NCBI RefSeq assembly: GCF_900199205.1
Contig: NZ_OBMJ01000001.1
Coordinates: 186,001-250,000, forward strand
Length of the DNA: 64,000 bases
From: Streptomyces sp. 1331.2
GTDB lineage: Bacteria > Actinomycetota > Actinomycetes > Streptomycetales > Streptomycetaceae
Direction: 5' to 3'
The translations under genes were made by a program, and so were the position numbers. Under the pieces are notes generated by a model that had not been told where the DNA came from, searched no databases, and saw only the letters and a list, made by a program, of their open reading frames with translations. The number at the start of each line of letters is the position of its first letter. Position 1 is the stretch's first letter. This document shows, piece by piece, positions 42,154 to 52,828 of the stretch.

Positions 42154-42192
42154 CACCGGGCCCGCCGCAGGAATCCTGCGGCGGGCCCGGTG
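42154..42192. terminator. Perfect bidirectional terminator hairpin
   Basis: Arms 42154-42171 and 42175-42192 pair over 18 bp with an AAT loop. They lie between the convergent ohr and SHOCT genes. Confidence 0.85.
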
Positions 42193-42255
42193 CTGTCCGA
42201 AGCACTCCGACCGAGCCGTCCCCGACCGGACGCCGCCGGCTACGAGCCGCCCGGA

Positions 42256-42615
42256 TCAGCCGGGCCGATCGCCCGGAGCGGCGGCCTGACCACCCGGCCC
42301 GTTCGCCGAGCGCAGCGTCTCCAGCCGGTGCCGGTACTCCTCCGCGTCGATCTCGCCCCTCGCGAACCGCTCCGCGAGCAGTTGCTCCGGCGTCGGCCCC
42401 GCTGCCCACCCGCGCGCACCGCCCGGCCCGGGCCCCGCGACACCCGCAACTGTCGACCCGTGCGGGAGGGGCTGCCGCGTGCGGGAGAGGTACCGGACCA
42501 GGGCGACAGCCAGCAGTACGAGCACCGCCAGGACCAGCAGCGTCCCGATCGCCATCAGCCCGATGCCCCAGCCGCCAACGCCGTGTCCGTGCCCGAACCC
42601 ATGCCAGTGCCTCAT
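42256..42615 (-). CDS. SHOCT-domain membrane protein, 119 aa
   Basis: ATG 42615 follows GGAGG at 6 nt. A His/Gly-rich N terminus (MRHWHGFGHGHGVGG) precedes one helix (IGLMAIGTLLVLAVLVLLAVALVRYL). A flexible segment leads to a C-terminal SHOCT motif (PTPEQLLAERFARGEIDAEEYRHRLETL), a short helical oligomerisation domain. The His-rich N terminus suggests metal binding. Function unknown. Confidence 0.85.
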   Translation of the reverse strand: MRHWHGFGHGHGVGGWGIGLMAIGTLLVLAVLVLLAVALVRYLSRTRQPLPHGSTVAGVAGPGPGGARGWAAGPTPEQLLAERFARGEIDAEEYRHRLETLRSANGPGGQAAAPGDRPG

Positions 42616-42779
42616 CAGGACCTCCTCCTCCGGCCCCGTCGGGGCCCGCCGAGGTGACCGGCGCTTCAGGGCGCATCCGACAGGCACGCCCTACCACCAT
42701 CCTGCGCCCGGCAGCGGTGAAAGCGCCGTGAAGAAAGCCTGAGAAAAACGTTCCGGCGCCCAGGTGAACGCCCACGAGG

Positions 42780-42785
42780 TAGCGT
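42780..42785 (+). promoter_or_regulatory. -10 box for a leaderless GTG start at 42793
   Basis: TAGCGT is followed by 7 nt and GTG 42793, the same arrangement as upstream of the HAD-GT20 gene. A -35 is not clear. Confidence 0.4.
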
Positions 42786-42792
42786 GCCGCCC

Positions 42793-43181
42793 GTGACCCA
42801 GTACCCGCGGACGGCCCACCACCCCCGGAGGACGGCCGCTCCCCCGAGCAGCTCGTCGCCGCCGGCGTGCTGCGTCGACACGCGGACCCCAGCCCCCACC
42901 CCACGCTCGGCCACTGCCCGATCGCCTATGTCTCCACCGCACTCTGGGCCGAACTGACCGCCCTCGCCATCGCACCGTCCGCCGCCGAGGCCACCGCCAC
43001 CGCCCTGCTGCGCACGCTCGCCGCACAGGCCGTGGACGCGGCCCTCGCCCCGGGCAACGAGCGCGCCCCGCGCAACGACCTCTACGTAACGGACCCCGCC
43101 CACATCGGGCCGAACCGCCGGGCGGTCTGGTTCCAGCGCCACGGCCCGCACGGCCCGATCACCGCCGCCTTCGCTCCCTGA
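42793..43181 (+). pseudogene. Small hypothetical gene, probably frameshifted near 42807
   Basis: Two readings are joined here. The frame from GTG 42793 gives VTQYP and then turns into non-protein-like sequence; the frame ending at 43181 reads ADGPPPPEDGRSPEQLVAAGVLRR onward with natural composition (PIAYVSTALWAELTALAIAPSAAEATATALLR, NDLYVTDPAHIGPNRRAVWFQRHGPHGP) but has no good start before GTG 42867. A single-base indel near 42807 would join them as VTQYPADGPPPPEDG. It is either a sequencing error, a real frameshift, or a gene starting at GTG 42867 (104 aa). Function unknown. Confidence 0.5.
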
Positions 43182-43277
43182 GTCACGAGGACCGAGCACC
43201 GAGCACCAAGCTCCGAGCGCCACGCACCAAGCTCCGAGCCGCAGCCCGAGGCCCGACGCCCGGGACCCACCCCGGCC

Positions 43278-43928
43278 TCAGCGCTCGACCTGCAGGCTGT
43301 GGCAGACCCAGCTGAGCCGGTCCGGCCCGCCGATCGGCGGCCGGTCATGGTAAGTCCCGTCCGCCACCGACATGTTGACGATCAGGTACGCGTGCCACCC
43401 GGCCCCCACCCCGTGCAGGTCCGCGTAGACCAGCTCGTCCGCCACGTACCAGTCCACCGAGTGCGCGCCGAGCACCGCCCGCAGGTCGAAGGTCGCCCCG
43501 GGGGCGATCCCGGCGCCGCCGCCGTGCCAGTAGCGGAAGCCGCCGCGGACGTGGTTGGAGATCTCCAACAGGTCGGGGTTGTCCGGGTGGTACTCGAAGA
43601 CGTCGACCTCGTTGCCGCCGTCCCGCCAGGTCCAGATCGCCGGCCAGGCGCCCAGTTCGACGGGCAGCGTGACCCGCGCCGACAGCACGTCCCCGGTACG
43701 GACCTGGAAACCGTCCGGACTGCCCTCGGTGGTCAGCAGGTTGCAGTTCCACAGCCCGCCGTTGTGCCGCCGGGTCGCGGTGAACACTCCGCCGGGGCAG
43801 TACCCGCGGCTGAGGTAGTCGAGCTTGTGGTCGCTCCGGTTGGTGGGCCCCATCCTGGGGTACGCGCTGCTGCGCCCCGCGATCCACTGCCTGGTCGAAG
43901 TGAAGTCAGCGTCGAACACGACTGCCAC
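43278..43928 (-). CDS. GH16-fold protein, cytosolic, 216 aa
   Basis: GTG 43928 follows GGGAGG at 5 nt. The centre reads GNEVDVFEYHPDNPDLLEISNHV, with the GH16 catalytic pattern E-V-D-V-F-E. Beta-strand-rich flanks (LGAWPAIWTWRDG, WHAYLIVNMSVADGTYHDRPP) fit the jelly-roll fold of endo-beta-glucanases. It lacks a signal peptide, unlike most GH16 enzymes, so it may act inside the cell or be exported another way. It is downstream of a CBS-domain gene on the same strand with its own intergenic region. The glucan substrate is unknown. Confidence 0.8.
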   Translation of the reverse strand: MAVVFDADFTSTRQWIAGRSSAYPRMGPTNRSDHKLDYLSRGYCPGGVFTATRRHNGGLWNCNLLTTEGSPDGFQVRTGDVLSARVTLPVELGAWPAIWTWRDGGNEVDVFEYHPDNPDLLEISNHVRGGFRYWHGGGAGIAPGATFDLRAVLGAHSVDWYVADELVYADLHGVGAGWHAYLIVNMSVADGTYHDRPPIGGPDRLSWVCHSLQVER

Positions 43929-44068
43929 GGCTGCCTCCCCGGTGCTCCGGCGCCCCGGCAGTCCGATCGGCCGGGCACACAGAGTGAGTTACCCGATACG
44001 CTCCGCTGTATGCGAAGCGGACCACGCGGGTCCGAGAGTCGGGTACGAGACCGGGTACGACCGCCGGA

Positions 44069-44722
44069 TCAGCCGACCGCCGCCGCGCCCCCGGCGCCGA
44101 GCCGGTCGGTGACCGAGACCACGCCGTCGACCGAGCGGCACAGGTTGAGCACGATCGGCACCAGGTGCGGCTCGGGCACCGTGCCGCTGAGCACCACCCG
44201 CCCCTGGTTGACCTCCACCCCGATCTCCGCCGGGCTGACGCCCTCGATCCGGCCGAGCACCTCCTCGACGATGTCCCGGCGGATCACCATGTCCTCGCGC
44301 AGGAACACCCGCAGCAGGTCGCCCCGGCTGACCATGCCGATGACGCGGCCCTCCTCGTCGAGCACCGGCAGCCGCTTCAGCCCGTGCCGGCTCATCATCC
44401 GGGCCGCCGCGACCACACTGGTGCCGGGCGTGGTGCACACCGGCTGGGTCGTCATCAGGTCGGCGGCGGTGACGGCGCCGTCCGGGCCGGCCTTCGCCGA
44501 CTCGGGCGCCGGCAGCAGGCTGCCCGGGTCGTCCTGCGCGGCCAGGGTGCGCAGCAGGTCGGCCTCCGAGACCACGCCGAGCGGACGGCCCTCCGGGTCC
44601 ACCACCGGCATCCCGGTGATGTCGTACTCGCTGAGCAGCGTCACGATCTCCTGGAAGCCGGTCTCGGGCGAGACCAGGACCACGGGGCTGGTCATCACGG
44701 ATTCGACGGTGGCATGCCGCAC
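44069..44722 (-). CDS. CBS-CBS-BON domain protein
   Basis: The product has 217 residues from GTG 44722. The first CBS motif is MTSPVVLVSPETGFQEIVTLLSEYDITGMPVVD, the second DLMTTQPVCTTPGTSVVAAARMMSRHGLKRLPVLDEEGRVIGMVSRGD. A BON domain follows (IVEEVLGRIEGVSPAEIGVEVNQGRVVLSGTVPEP). CBS pairs bind adenosine nucleotides and BON domains bind membrane phospholipids. It is likely a stress-related sensor; dormancy-linked proteins in actinobacteria have this architecture. GAGGTGAACCGGC precedes the start. Confidence 0.88.
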   Translation of the reverse strand: MRHATVESVMTSPVVLVSPETGFQEIVTLLSEYDITGMPVVDPEGRPLGVVSEADLLRTLAAQDDPGSLLPAPESAKAGPDGAVTAADLMTTQPVCTTPGTSVVAAARMMSRHGLKRLPVLDEEGRVIGMVSRGDLLRVFLREDMVIRRDIVEEVLGRIEGVSPAEIGVEVNQGRVVLSGTVPEPHLVPIVLNLCRSVDGVVSVTDRLGAGGAAAVG

Positions 44723-45122
44723 GCCGGTTCACCTCGTCCAACGGTGCTGGTCCGACCGGGCGCGGATCGTCCCGGCCGGTACCGGCAGCATGGCGCGCGG
44801 CCGGCCGAACCGCCAGGGGCCAAGGGGCCGAACGGGTGGGACCTTGGACCCCGCCCCGCGGGCACGGCCCTGACAGGGGCTCTACCGGCCGCAACCGGGG
44901 CACCGACGCCACCGAGCGCCTGAAGTTGCCGAGCGTCCTCGGCCACCAGGCCTTCACCCGCCGACCGCCGCACGCACGTCGGCTGCCTCACGCCCGCCAC
45001 CCGCACGTCGGCCGCCTCACGCCCGCCGCCTCAGCTCGGTCGCCCCGGACGGCGCAACCATCACATGATCGACTCGTTGGACCGTCCACCACGACAGCAC
45101 CACGGCTTCCGGGAGGTCCCCC
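44723..45122. other. 400-bp divergent intergenic region
   Basis: This separates the CBS-BON gene (minus) from the sigma-like membrane protein (plus). No start or promoter beyond GGGAGG (45114-45119) for the TTG start is evident. Sequence is coding-like in composition but has no credible frame. Confidence 0.4.
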
Positions 45123-47084
45123 TTGGCAGGACGGACGGTGGGCGCGGCACCGCCGGCCCGGGGCGGGGCGGCGCGGCCGGTGGCGCAGGCGGAGGCCGCC
45201 CTGGTGCGCCACTACCGCAGGCTGGTCCGACTCGCCTACCTGGCGCTGCCCGCCGACCGGGACCGGCACAGCAGGGTGCTCGCCGCCCATGCCGTCGTGC
45301 AGCGCGCCCTGCCCTTCCGCTGGACCCGCCGTACCGAACCGGCCGCCGCCGAGGCCGAGGCCGATCCGGTCTACGCCGAGCTGCGCCTGCGGGTCCTGCG
45401 CGCCGCGCTGCGGCCCCGCCCCGCCGGGCGTCTGCTGGCACCGCGGGCCTGGGGCCTGCGACTGTTCACCCCGCACGGCGGCGAGGAGGACGCGGCGCTG
45501 GACCGCGCGCTCGCGGCACTGGACGCCCCGACCCGGGCGGCCTTCGCGCTGCGGGCGGTCGAGGGGCTGGACGCCGAGCAGGCCGCCACGGTGCTGCGGC
45601 AGGCCGGGGCGGCGCGGCCGGAGGAGGCGGTCGACGCCGCCGCCGGGGTGCCGTGCGGTCCGGACCCGGAGCCCTCCGCCTTCGACCCGTGCGCCGTCCG
45701 GGTCCAGCCCACCGATCTGCTGCGCCGCCGCCGGACGCTGACCGCCGCACTGGCGGTCGGGGTGCTCGGGTTCACCACCACGGCGGCCGTGCTGGGCGGC
45801 TCCGGCCCCGCCGCACCCGCCCCTCCGGCCTCCGCCGTTCCCCCGGGAGCCGCCGACCCGGCCCGCCTGGTCCGGGTCGCCCCGGACGCCTGGCAGCACA
45901 CCGCCCGGGTCGACTTCTCCGCCTGGCCCGCCCGAGGCGACCGCCGCGAGGACGGCGCACTGCTCGGCCGCGCGCTGACCGCCTGGGCGCAGCCCGGCCC
46001 GCCCAGCCGCGCCGAGCCCGGCACGGACCCCGCCCCGCCGGTCGAGGCACCGCACCTGCTGTTCGCCGGGACGGTGGACGGCACCGGCGTGGTGGTGCTG
46101 TACGACGGGCGGCGGATCGCCCGCTACACGGATGCCCCGGACGGCGGCCCGGACGGCGGCCTGGACCTCGCCCGGGCGGACGACTCGGACGTGACCACCG
46201 CGGGCGCGCTGGCCCTGCGCCGCCAGGGCGCCACGGTCCGGTACCTGCTGGCCCCCTGGGTGGACTCCGCCGAGCTCCGCCGGATCGACCAACCCGACGC
46301 CCCCGCCCGGCCGTTGGACCACCCCGAGGCCGTCACGGGCCCGGTCCCCGGCGGCGGACCGGCCGACTGTCGGGGCGCCACGCTGCTGCAGCTGCACTCC
46401 TCCCCCGTGATCGCCGAGAAGCACACCTTCCTGCTGGCCGACCTGGGTGGCCTCGTCCCCGCCCACCTCACCTACTCCCCGCCGCCGGACCGCAGCCCGG
46501 TCGACCGGCCCCAGGCCCCCCAGTCCGACCGCGCCACCTCCGACCGCTCCCAAGCCGCTCAGCCCGCCCTGTCCGCTCAGCCCGCCGTCACATCCCGCGA
46601 GGCGACCGCCCAGGACGCGCTGCAGGCCTGGGCCCGTACGGGCTGCGCCGTCCCGGACGGCACGCCGGGCGTCAAACAGCTCGACCTGTGGGCCTTCGCC
46701 GTCCAGCCGCTGCCGCAGAACGCGGGCTCGGCCGCCTGGGTCTGCCTGCGCGCCGACCGCTGGAACGGCGAGGGCAGCGCCGCCACCGCGGTCGTCCTGC
46801 CGGGCGCGCGCGGTCCGCAGCGCACCGGCGGCGGTCCGGGCCGGGCGTGCAGCCGGTTCGAGCAGGACACGGTGGCCTGGACGTGGTGGCGCTCCCCGCA
46901 GGGTTCGGAGTACCTGCTCGTGGCGGGCAGCCGCCGGGTCACCCGGTTCACCGTCAAGGGCCAGGACTGGTCCGCCGACCGGCCCGCGCCGGACCACCTC
47001 CTCGCCGTCGAACGCCCCTCCCGGGCGGCCGTCCAGGTGGAGGCGCTCCTCGACAACGGCGGCCGCATCGGCCCGCCCCGCTGA
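45123..47084 (+). CDS. Sigma-70-like N terminus fused to a transmembrane and extracytoplasmic domain
   Basis: The product has 653 residues from TTG 45123, which lies behind GGGAGG at good spacing. Residues 20-185 resemble a divergent sigma-factor: VAQAEAALVRHYRRLVRLAYLAL, then a region-4-like LDRALAALDAPTRAAFALRAVEGLDAEQAATVLRQAG. One membrane helix (TLTAALAVGVLGFTTTAAVLGG, about 205-226) leads to a roughly 420-residue extracytoplasmic part, rich in Pro, Asp and Trp, with two Cys. No motif for cleavage or a known ligand is recognised. It could be a membrane-tethered regulator. The sigma similarity is weak and is my reading. Confidence 0.72.
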   Translation: MAGRTVGAAPPARGGAARPVAQAEAALVRHYRRLVRLAYLALPADRDRHSRVLAAHAVVQRALPFRWTRRTEPAAAEAEADPVYAELRLRVLRAALRPRPAGRLLAPRAWGLRLFTPHGGEEDAALDRALAALDAPTRAAFALRAVEGLDAEQAATVLRQAGAARPEEAVDAAAGVPCGPDPEPSAFDPCAVRVQPTDLLRRRRTLTAALAVGVLGFTTTAAVLGGSGPAAPAPPASAVPPGAADPARLVRVAPDAWQHTARVDFSAWPARGDRREDGALLGRALTAWAQPGPPSRAEPGTDPAPPVEAPHLLFAGTVDGTGVVVLYDGRRIARYTDAPDGGPDGGLDLARADDSDVTTAGALALRRQGATVRYLLAPWVDSAELRRIDQPDAPARPLDHPEAVTGPVPGGGPADCRGATLLQLHSSPVIAEKHTFLLADLGGLVPAHLTYSPPPDRSPVDRPQAPQSDRATSDRSQAAQPALSAQPAVTSREATAQDALQAWARTGCAVPDGTPGVKQLDLWAFAVQPLPQNAGSAAWVCLRADRWNGEGSAATAVVLPGARGPQRTGGGPGRACSRFEQDTVAWTWWRSPQGSEYLLVAGSRRVTRFTVKGQDWSADRPAPDHLLAVERPSRAAVQVEALLDNGGRIGPPR

Positions 47085-47127
47085 GCCCCGCCCGTCCGGC
47101 TGCCGCCGCACCGGGCCACTGCCCCGC

Positions 47128-48327
47128 TCAGCGCGTCGCTCCGGACCGGCCGGACAACTCTGCCTCGTAGTCCGGCAGTTCGACGCTGCTGACCTGCGTG
47201 CCCAGCTCCAGCATCTTGTCCAGCGCCCACCGCCGGTTCAGCAGCGCGTTGCGGAACCGCAGCCCCCTCGGCGTGCGCGGCGCCAGGAACGGCCCGGTGC
47301 GGTCGCCGCCCTTCTGGCAGCCCTGCGCGTAGCCGCGCAGCAGCTTCTCGTAGCGCGCGAAGGCGGTGCGGTGGTCGCCGCGTGCGCGGGCCAGTTCGCC
47401 CGCCAGGACGTAGGCGGCGACCACGGCCGTTCCGGTGCCCATGCCGCCGATGGTCGCGCCGCAGGCGGCGTCGCCGATCAGGGCGGTCCGGCCGGTCGAC
47501 CAAGCGGGCACGTCGGCCCGGCTGATCGAGTCGAAGTACAGCTCGGGAGCTGCGTCCAGGCTCTCCAGCAGCTGCGGCACCCGCCAGCCGAGGCCGGCGA
47601 AGGCGCCACGGATCAGCGCCTTCTGCTGCGCCGGGTCGTGGCGGTCGTAGCGCAGTTCGGGCGAGGCGAAGAGGCAGAAGGCGCCCGCCCGGCTCCGGTC
47701 CCGGTGGCCGGCGCCGACCGACATCAGCCGGCCGGGGACGTTGAGGCCCACCGAGCCGGTCGGCAGTCCGAGCGTGTTCGGCAGCTGCCAGGTGGCCGCG
47801 TAGTAGCCGAGGTGGCGGACGTAGTCCTCCGCCGGGCCGAAGGCCAGCCGACGGACGGTGGAGTGCAGCCCGTCGGCGCCGATCACCAGGTCGAACTCCC
47901 TGGACTCACCGCGCCGGAAGGAGACCCGGACCCCGCTCGGCGTCTCGTCCAGTGCCGTGATGGTGTCGCCGAAGACGTACTCGGCGCGGGTGCTGCTGTG
48001 CCGGTACAGCAGCTGGGCGAGTTCGCCGCGCGGGACCTCCAGGTCACCGCCCGCGAACTCGGCCGGCAGGTGCAGCAGTTGACGCCCATCGGCGTCCACG
48101 AAAGTCATCGGGCTGCCGCCGGTGTCGAGCGCGCGCAGCTCGTCCAGGACGCCCATCCGCTCCAGCACGGTCAGGTGGGTGCGGCCGCGGAAGTCGACGT
48201 CCTGGCCGCCGCCGCGCAGGGCGGGGGCCAGCTCGACCACGGTGACCTCGAAGCCGTACCGGCCCAGCCAGTGGGCCAGCGCGGGGCCGGCGATGCTCGC
48301 ACCCGAGATCAGGACCTTGGTGCTCAT
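47128..48327 (-). CDS. FAD-dependent monooxygenase, TetX/PHBH-like
   Basis: The product has 399 residues from ATG 48327 (MSTKVLISGASIAGPALAHWL), with GGAGTGATCTCC upstream. The FAD motif is GASIAG, the DG motif is VIGADGLHSTVRRLAF, and the second FAD site is TALIGDAACGATIGGMGTGTA. A TetX-type substrate-binding sheet is present. It hydroxylates an aromatic or polyketide-like substrate, or a drug, using NADPH. The divergent TetR gene and a perfect palindrome between them suggest ligand-induced expression, so a detoxification or resistance role is plausible. Confidence 0.9.
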   Translation of the reverse strand: MSTKVLISGASIAGPALAHWLGRYGFEVTVVELAPALRGGGQDVDFRGRTHLTVLERMGVLDELRALDTGGSPMTFVDADGRQLLHLPAEFAGGDLEVPRGELAQLLYRHSSTRAEYVFGDTITALDETPSGVRVSFRRGESREFDLVIGADGLHSTVRRLAFGPAEDYVRHLGYYAATWQLPNTLGLPTGSVGLNVPGRLMSVGAGHRDRSRAGAFCLFASPELRYDRHDPAQQKALIRGAFAGLGWRVPQLLESLDAAPELYFDSISRADVPAWSTGRTALIGDAACGATIGGMGTGTAVVAAYVLAGELARARGDHRTAFARYEKLLRGYAQGCQKGGDRTGPFLAPRTPRGLRFRNALLNRRWALDKMLELGTQVSSVELPDYEAELSGRSGATR

Positions 48328-48357
48328 GGAGATCACTCCGTCACGAAGCCAGGAACT

Positions 48358-48372
48358 GTGTCCGGCGGACAC
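48358..48372. promoter_or_regulatory. Candidate TetR operator
   Basis: GTGTCCGGCGGACAC is a perfect 15-bp palindrome (7-bp arms, central G). It lies 31 nt upstream of the monooxygenase start and 90 nt before the TetR start. A weaker GTGTACGGTAGAC follows at about 48384. Confidence 0.6.
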
Positions 48373-48461
48373 TGTTCATTGCTGTGTACGGTAGACGCAG
48401 TTGGAGTGGATGGGCAACCCCCGAGGCAGCACGGGGCTTGACCCCAGGACAGGAGCAGACG

Positions 48462-49172
48462 ATGGGCGAGGCGGCGAACGACATGGTGCGGCTCCTCTGG
48501 GGCCCGCCCGCCAAACCGACCCGCGGGCCGAAGCCGGCCCTCAGCCTGGAGCGGATCGCCTCGGCGGGCGTCGAGGTCGCGGACGCGGAAGGCCTGGCCG
48601 CGGTGTCGATGCAGAAGGTGGCCGGGCTGCTCGACTTCACCAAGATGTCGCTCTACCGCTACGTCCCCGGCAAGGCCGAACTCGTCGCGCTGATGGTGGA
48701 GTCGGCCGTCGACGCGCCCCCCGCACCCACGGAAGGCGCCGACTGGCGGGAACAACTCACCGCCTGGGCCCATCACTTGAGCGAAGCATTCGACCGGCAC
48801 CCGTGGCTGCTGGACGCCACCGTCGGCCCCCGGGTGCTCGGCCCCAGGGAACTCGCCTGGCTGGAACGGGCGGTGGCCGCGCTCGACGGCCACGGCCTGA
48901 CCGGGCCCGAGCGGATGGACGCCGCCGTGCTGCTCGCCGGACACGTGCGCGGAATCGCCGGGCAGTCCCGCGCCGCCGGCCCGGCGGGCTCACCGGAGGC
49001 CGAACTCCTCGCCGCCCTCGGCCCCGTGGTACGCACCCACGCCGACCGCTTCCCCGCCGTCGCAGCCGCCATGGCCGACCCGAACGGGCGCGACCAGGCC
49101 CTGGACTTCGGCCTGGAGCGCATCCTCGACGGCCTGGCCGCCCTGATCGCCCGCCGCACGCAACAGCCCTAG
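48462..49172 (+). CDS. TetR-family transcriptional regulator
   Basis: The product has 236 residues; AGGAG stands 6 nt before ATG 48462. A helix-turn-helix lies at about 30-75 (LSLERIASAGVEVADAEGLAAVSMQKVAGLLDFTKMSLYRYVPGKAELVALM). The C-terminal ligand domain is helical (WREQLTAWAHHLSEAFDRHPWLLDATVGPRVLG), like TetR_C of the TetR/ActII-type class. It most likely represses the divergent flavin monooxygenase through the palindrome at 48358 and itself. Confidence 0.9.
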   Translation: MGEAANDMVRLLWGPPAKPTRGPKPALSLERIASAGVEVADAEGLAAVSMQKVAGLLDFTKMSLYRYVPGKAELVALMVESAVDAPPAPTEGADWREQLTAWAHHLSEAFDRHPWLLDATVGPRVLGPRELAWLERAVAALDGHGLTGPERMDAAVLLAGHVRGIAGQSRAAGPAGSPEAELLAALGPVVRTHADRFPAVAAAMADPNGRDQALDFGLERILDGLAALIARRTQQP

Positions 49173-49345
49173 GATCCGTCTGGGCACGCGCCCGGAAACC
49201 CCTCGGAGTGCGGCGTGCCCGCCCACCGGCATCACGCCCCAGGGCGAGGTCCGCGCACCTGACCGCCGCGGGCGAACACACCGCGGATCCGCCGGGCCGG
49301 GCTCCGGGCCGACAGCCGCGGCCAGGCCGAACTCCGATCCGTCCG

Positions 49346-49531
49346 GTGGCCGCCTGGCCCGCCCGCCTGGCCGCCCAGCCGGCCCCTGGCGTCCGGGAGG
49401 CGCTGGTCTGGGCCCTCGGCGGCCGGGCCACGCCGGGCGTCGCCGAACTGCCGGCCGGCCTGGCGGACGATCCGCACCCGGACGTCCGCTGGACGGGCCC
49501 GAGGCCGTCGCGACGGTCCGGGACCGCTGAG
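49346..49531 (+). pseudogene. Possible HEAT-repeat protein remnant
   Basis: The frame reads VAAWPARLAAQPAPGVREALVWALGGRATPGVAELPAGLADDPHPDVRWTG, resembling one and a half HEAT-repeat units (VREALVWAL and PDVRW). It has no start or Shine-Dalgarno and the sequence degenerates after RSGTAEA. The rest of the 49173-49564 gap shows nothing else. A decayed piece of a larger gene is likely; an accidental resemblance is possible. Confidence 0.35.
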
Positions 49532-49564
49532 GCCCCGGCCGCCGTCACTCCTCCGGCGCTGCCG

Positions 49565-49930
49565 TCAGGAGACGCGCTTCAGCTGCCAGGTGTTGGCGTT
49601 GAAGCTCGGCACCGCCGAGTAGTTGCAGCCGGAGCTGTAGTAGCTGCTGACGATCGTCCAGCCCGCCGGCGGCCAGGTGGAGGCGCAGGCGTTGACCACG
49701 GTGCCGACCGGGTAGCCGGTCAGCTGCATGATCTTCTTGGAGTTGGGGTTGAACCCGGAGCCGCAGCCCGCGCTGTTCCACCACTGGACGTCCACGTAGC
49801 CGTCCGGCGTCAGCGTGGAGGAGCAGACGTTGGTGGTGTCACCGGGCGCGGCCTGGGCGGTGCCCATGGTCAGGGTCAGCGCGGCGGCGGTACAGCCGAG
49901 GGTCAGGGCGGCGGCACGAAGACGTATCAC
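49565..49930 (-). CDS. Small secreted Cys-containing protein, 121 aa
   Basis: GTG 49930 follows AAGGAGG at about 10 nt. A signal peptide (RAAALTLGCTAAALTLTMGTAQAA) ends near residue 28. The mature part has four Cys (NVCSS, AGCGSG, NACAS, SGCNYS), probably two disulphides, and many aromatic residues (YVDVQWWNSAG, WTIVSSYYSSG). Function unknown. It may be a binding protein or inhibitor; no family match is claimed. Confidence 0.75.
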   Translation of the reverse strand: MIRLRAAALTLGCTAAALTLTMGTAQAAPGDTTNVCSSTLTPDGYVDVQWWNSAGCGSGFNPNSKKIMQLTGYPVGTVVNACASTWPPAGWTIVSSYYSSGCNYSAVPSFNANTWQLKRVS

Positions 49931-50206
49931 GGGAGCGGCTCCTCCTTCTGACGCGGCGCTTCCGCGTCACGCCCATTCCTATCCGTGCCGCGGCCGCGGC
50001 GGACAGCGGATTTCCGGCCCGTCCGGCGGCGCGATCTCGCTCTTGCCAGCCGGGTACGGACCGCCCCATACTTCCGTGACCTGCAGTGTTCCCCGCCGAC
50101 ATGCCCGTCAGGCCGATCCGGGTGATCATGGGACGAACCGCGTCTCGGCGATTCGGCGCACGGGTCGGCTCCGGTCGGCCGCGGTGGCGCCCGGAAGGGT
50201 GGAGCG

Positions 50207-50476
50207 ATGTTCCAGCTCCTGTGGATTCTGCTCATCGGCTTCGTGCTCGGCGTGCTCGCAAAGCTGATCCTGCGCGGGCCGCAGTCGATCCCCTGGTGGC
50301 TGACCATGCTGCTCGGCGCCGCCGGGGCCTGGCTCGGCAATGCCGTCTCGGGCTGGATCGGCGTCCGCCACACCTCGGGCATCGACTGGATCCGCCACAT
50401 CCTGCAACTCGGCTTCGCCGTCGCCCTGGTGGCCTTCGTCGCACCCGCCTGGAGCAGGTCCCACCAGAGCCGCTGA
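50207..50476 (+). CDS. GlsB/YeaQ/YmgE-like small membrane protein, 89 aa
   Basis: GGAAGGGTGGAGCG precedes ATG 50207. Three hydrophobic segments (LLWILLIGFVLGVLAKLIL, WLTMLLGAAGAWLGNAVSG and LGFAVALVAFVAPAW) with short Gly-rich turns fit the transglycosylase-associated (YeaQ/YmgE) stress protein family. A role in general membrane stress is inferred from the family. Confidence 0.75.
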   Translation: MFQLLWILLIGFVLGVLAKLILRGPQSIPWWLTMLLGAAGAWLGNAVSGWIGVRHTSGIDWIRHILQLGFAVALVAFVAPAWSRSHQSR

Positions 50477-50519
50477 CCCGACAGCCCGACTGAACCGCCG
50501 GCCCGCCGGGCCCGCAGCT

Positions 50520-52496
<1,977 letters not shown>

Positions 52497-52828
52497 CCCT
52501 GTCCACGACTCGGCCGGCCGCGTGCGGTCCCGGACCCCCTGTGGCCGCCGGACGGCGGGCCTGGTCAGGCTAGGTGACCGGATCGGCTCGGCCCGGGAAC
52601 CCTGCGGACCAACACGCCAGGGTGCGCCCGTACGGCCCTCCCGGCCCGCGGGCGGCGTACGGCCGGGCCCGGCGGCCCGGCGCGTTGGGCCGTGTGCGTC
52701 CCCCGTAAGAGGGGAGGATGTCGGCGCGCGTTGACGCCCAGGTTGACGCAGGAGGTTGACACACCCACAGGTGCGGGCCTCGTCGGCGCAGGCCGACGGG
52801 CACAGCTGCGAACCACAGGGAGGCCACG
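52497..52828. other. 332-bp divergent intergenic region
   Basis: This lies between the APC permease (minus) and the DMFase-like lipoprotein (plus). GGGAGG (52818-52823) serves the latter. Several direct repeats of GTTGACGC/GTTGAC occur near 52730-52760, possibly -35-like elements. No gene. Confidence 0.4.
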
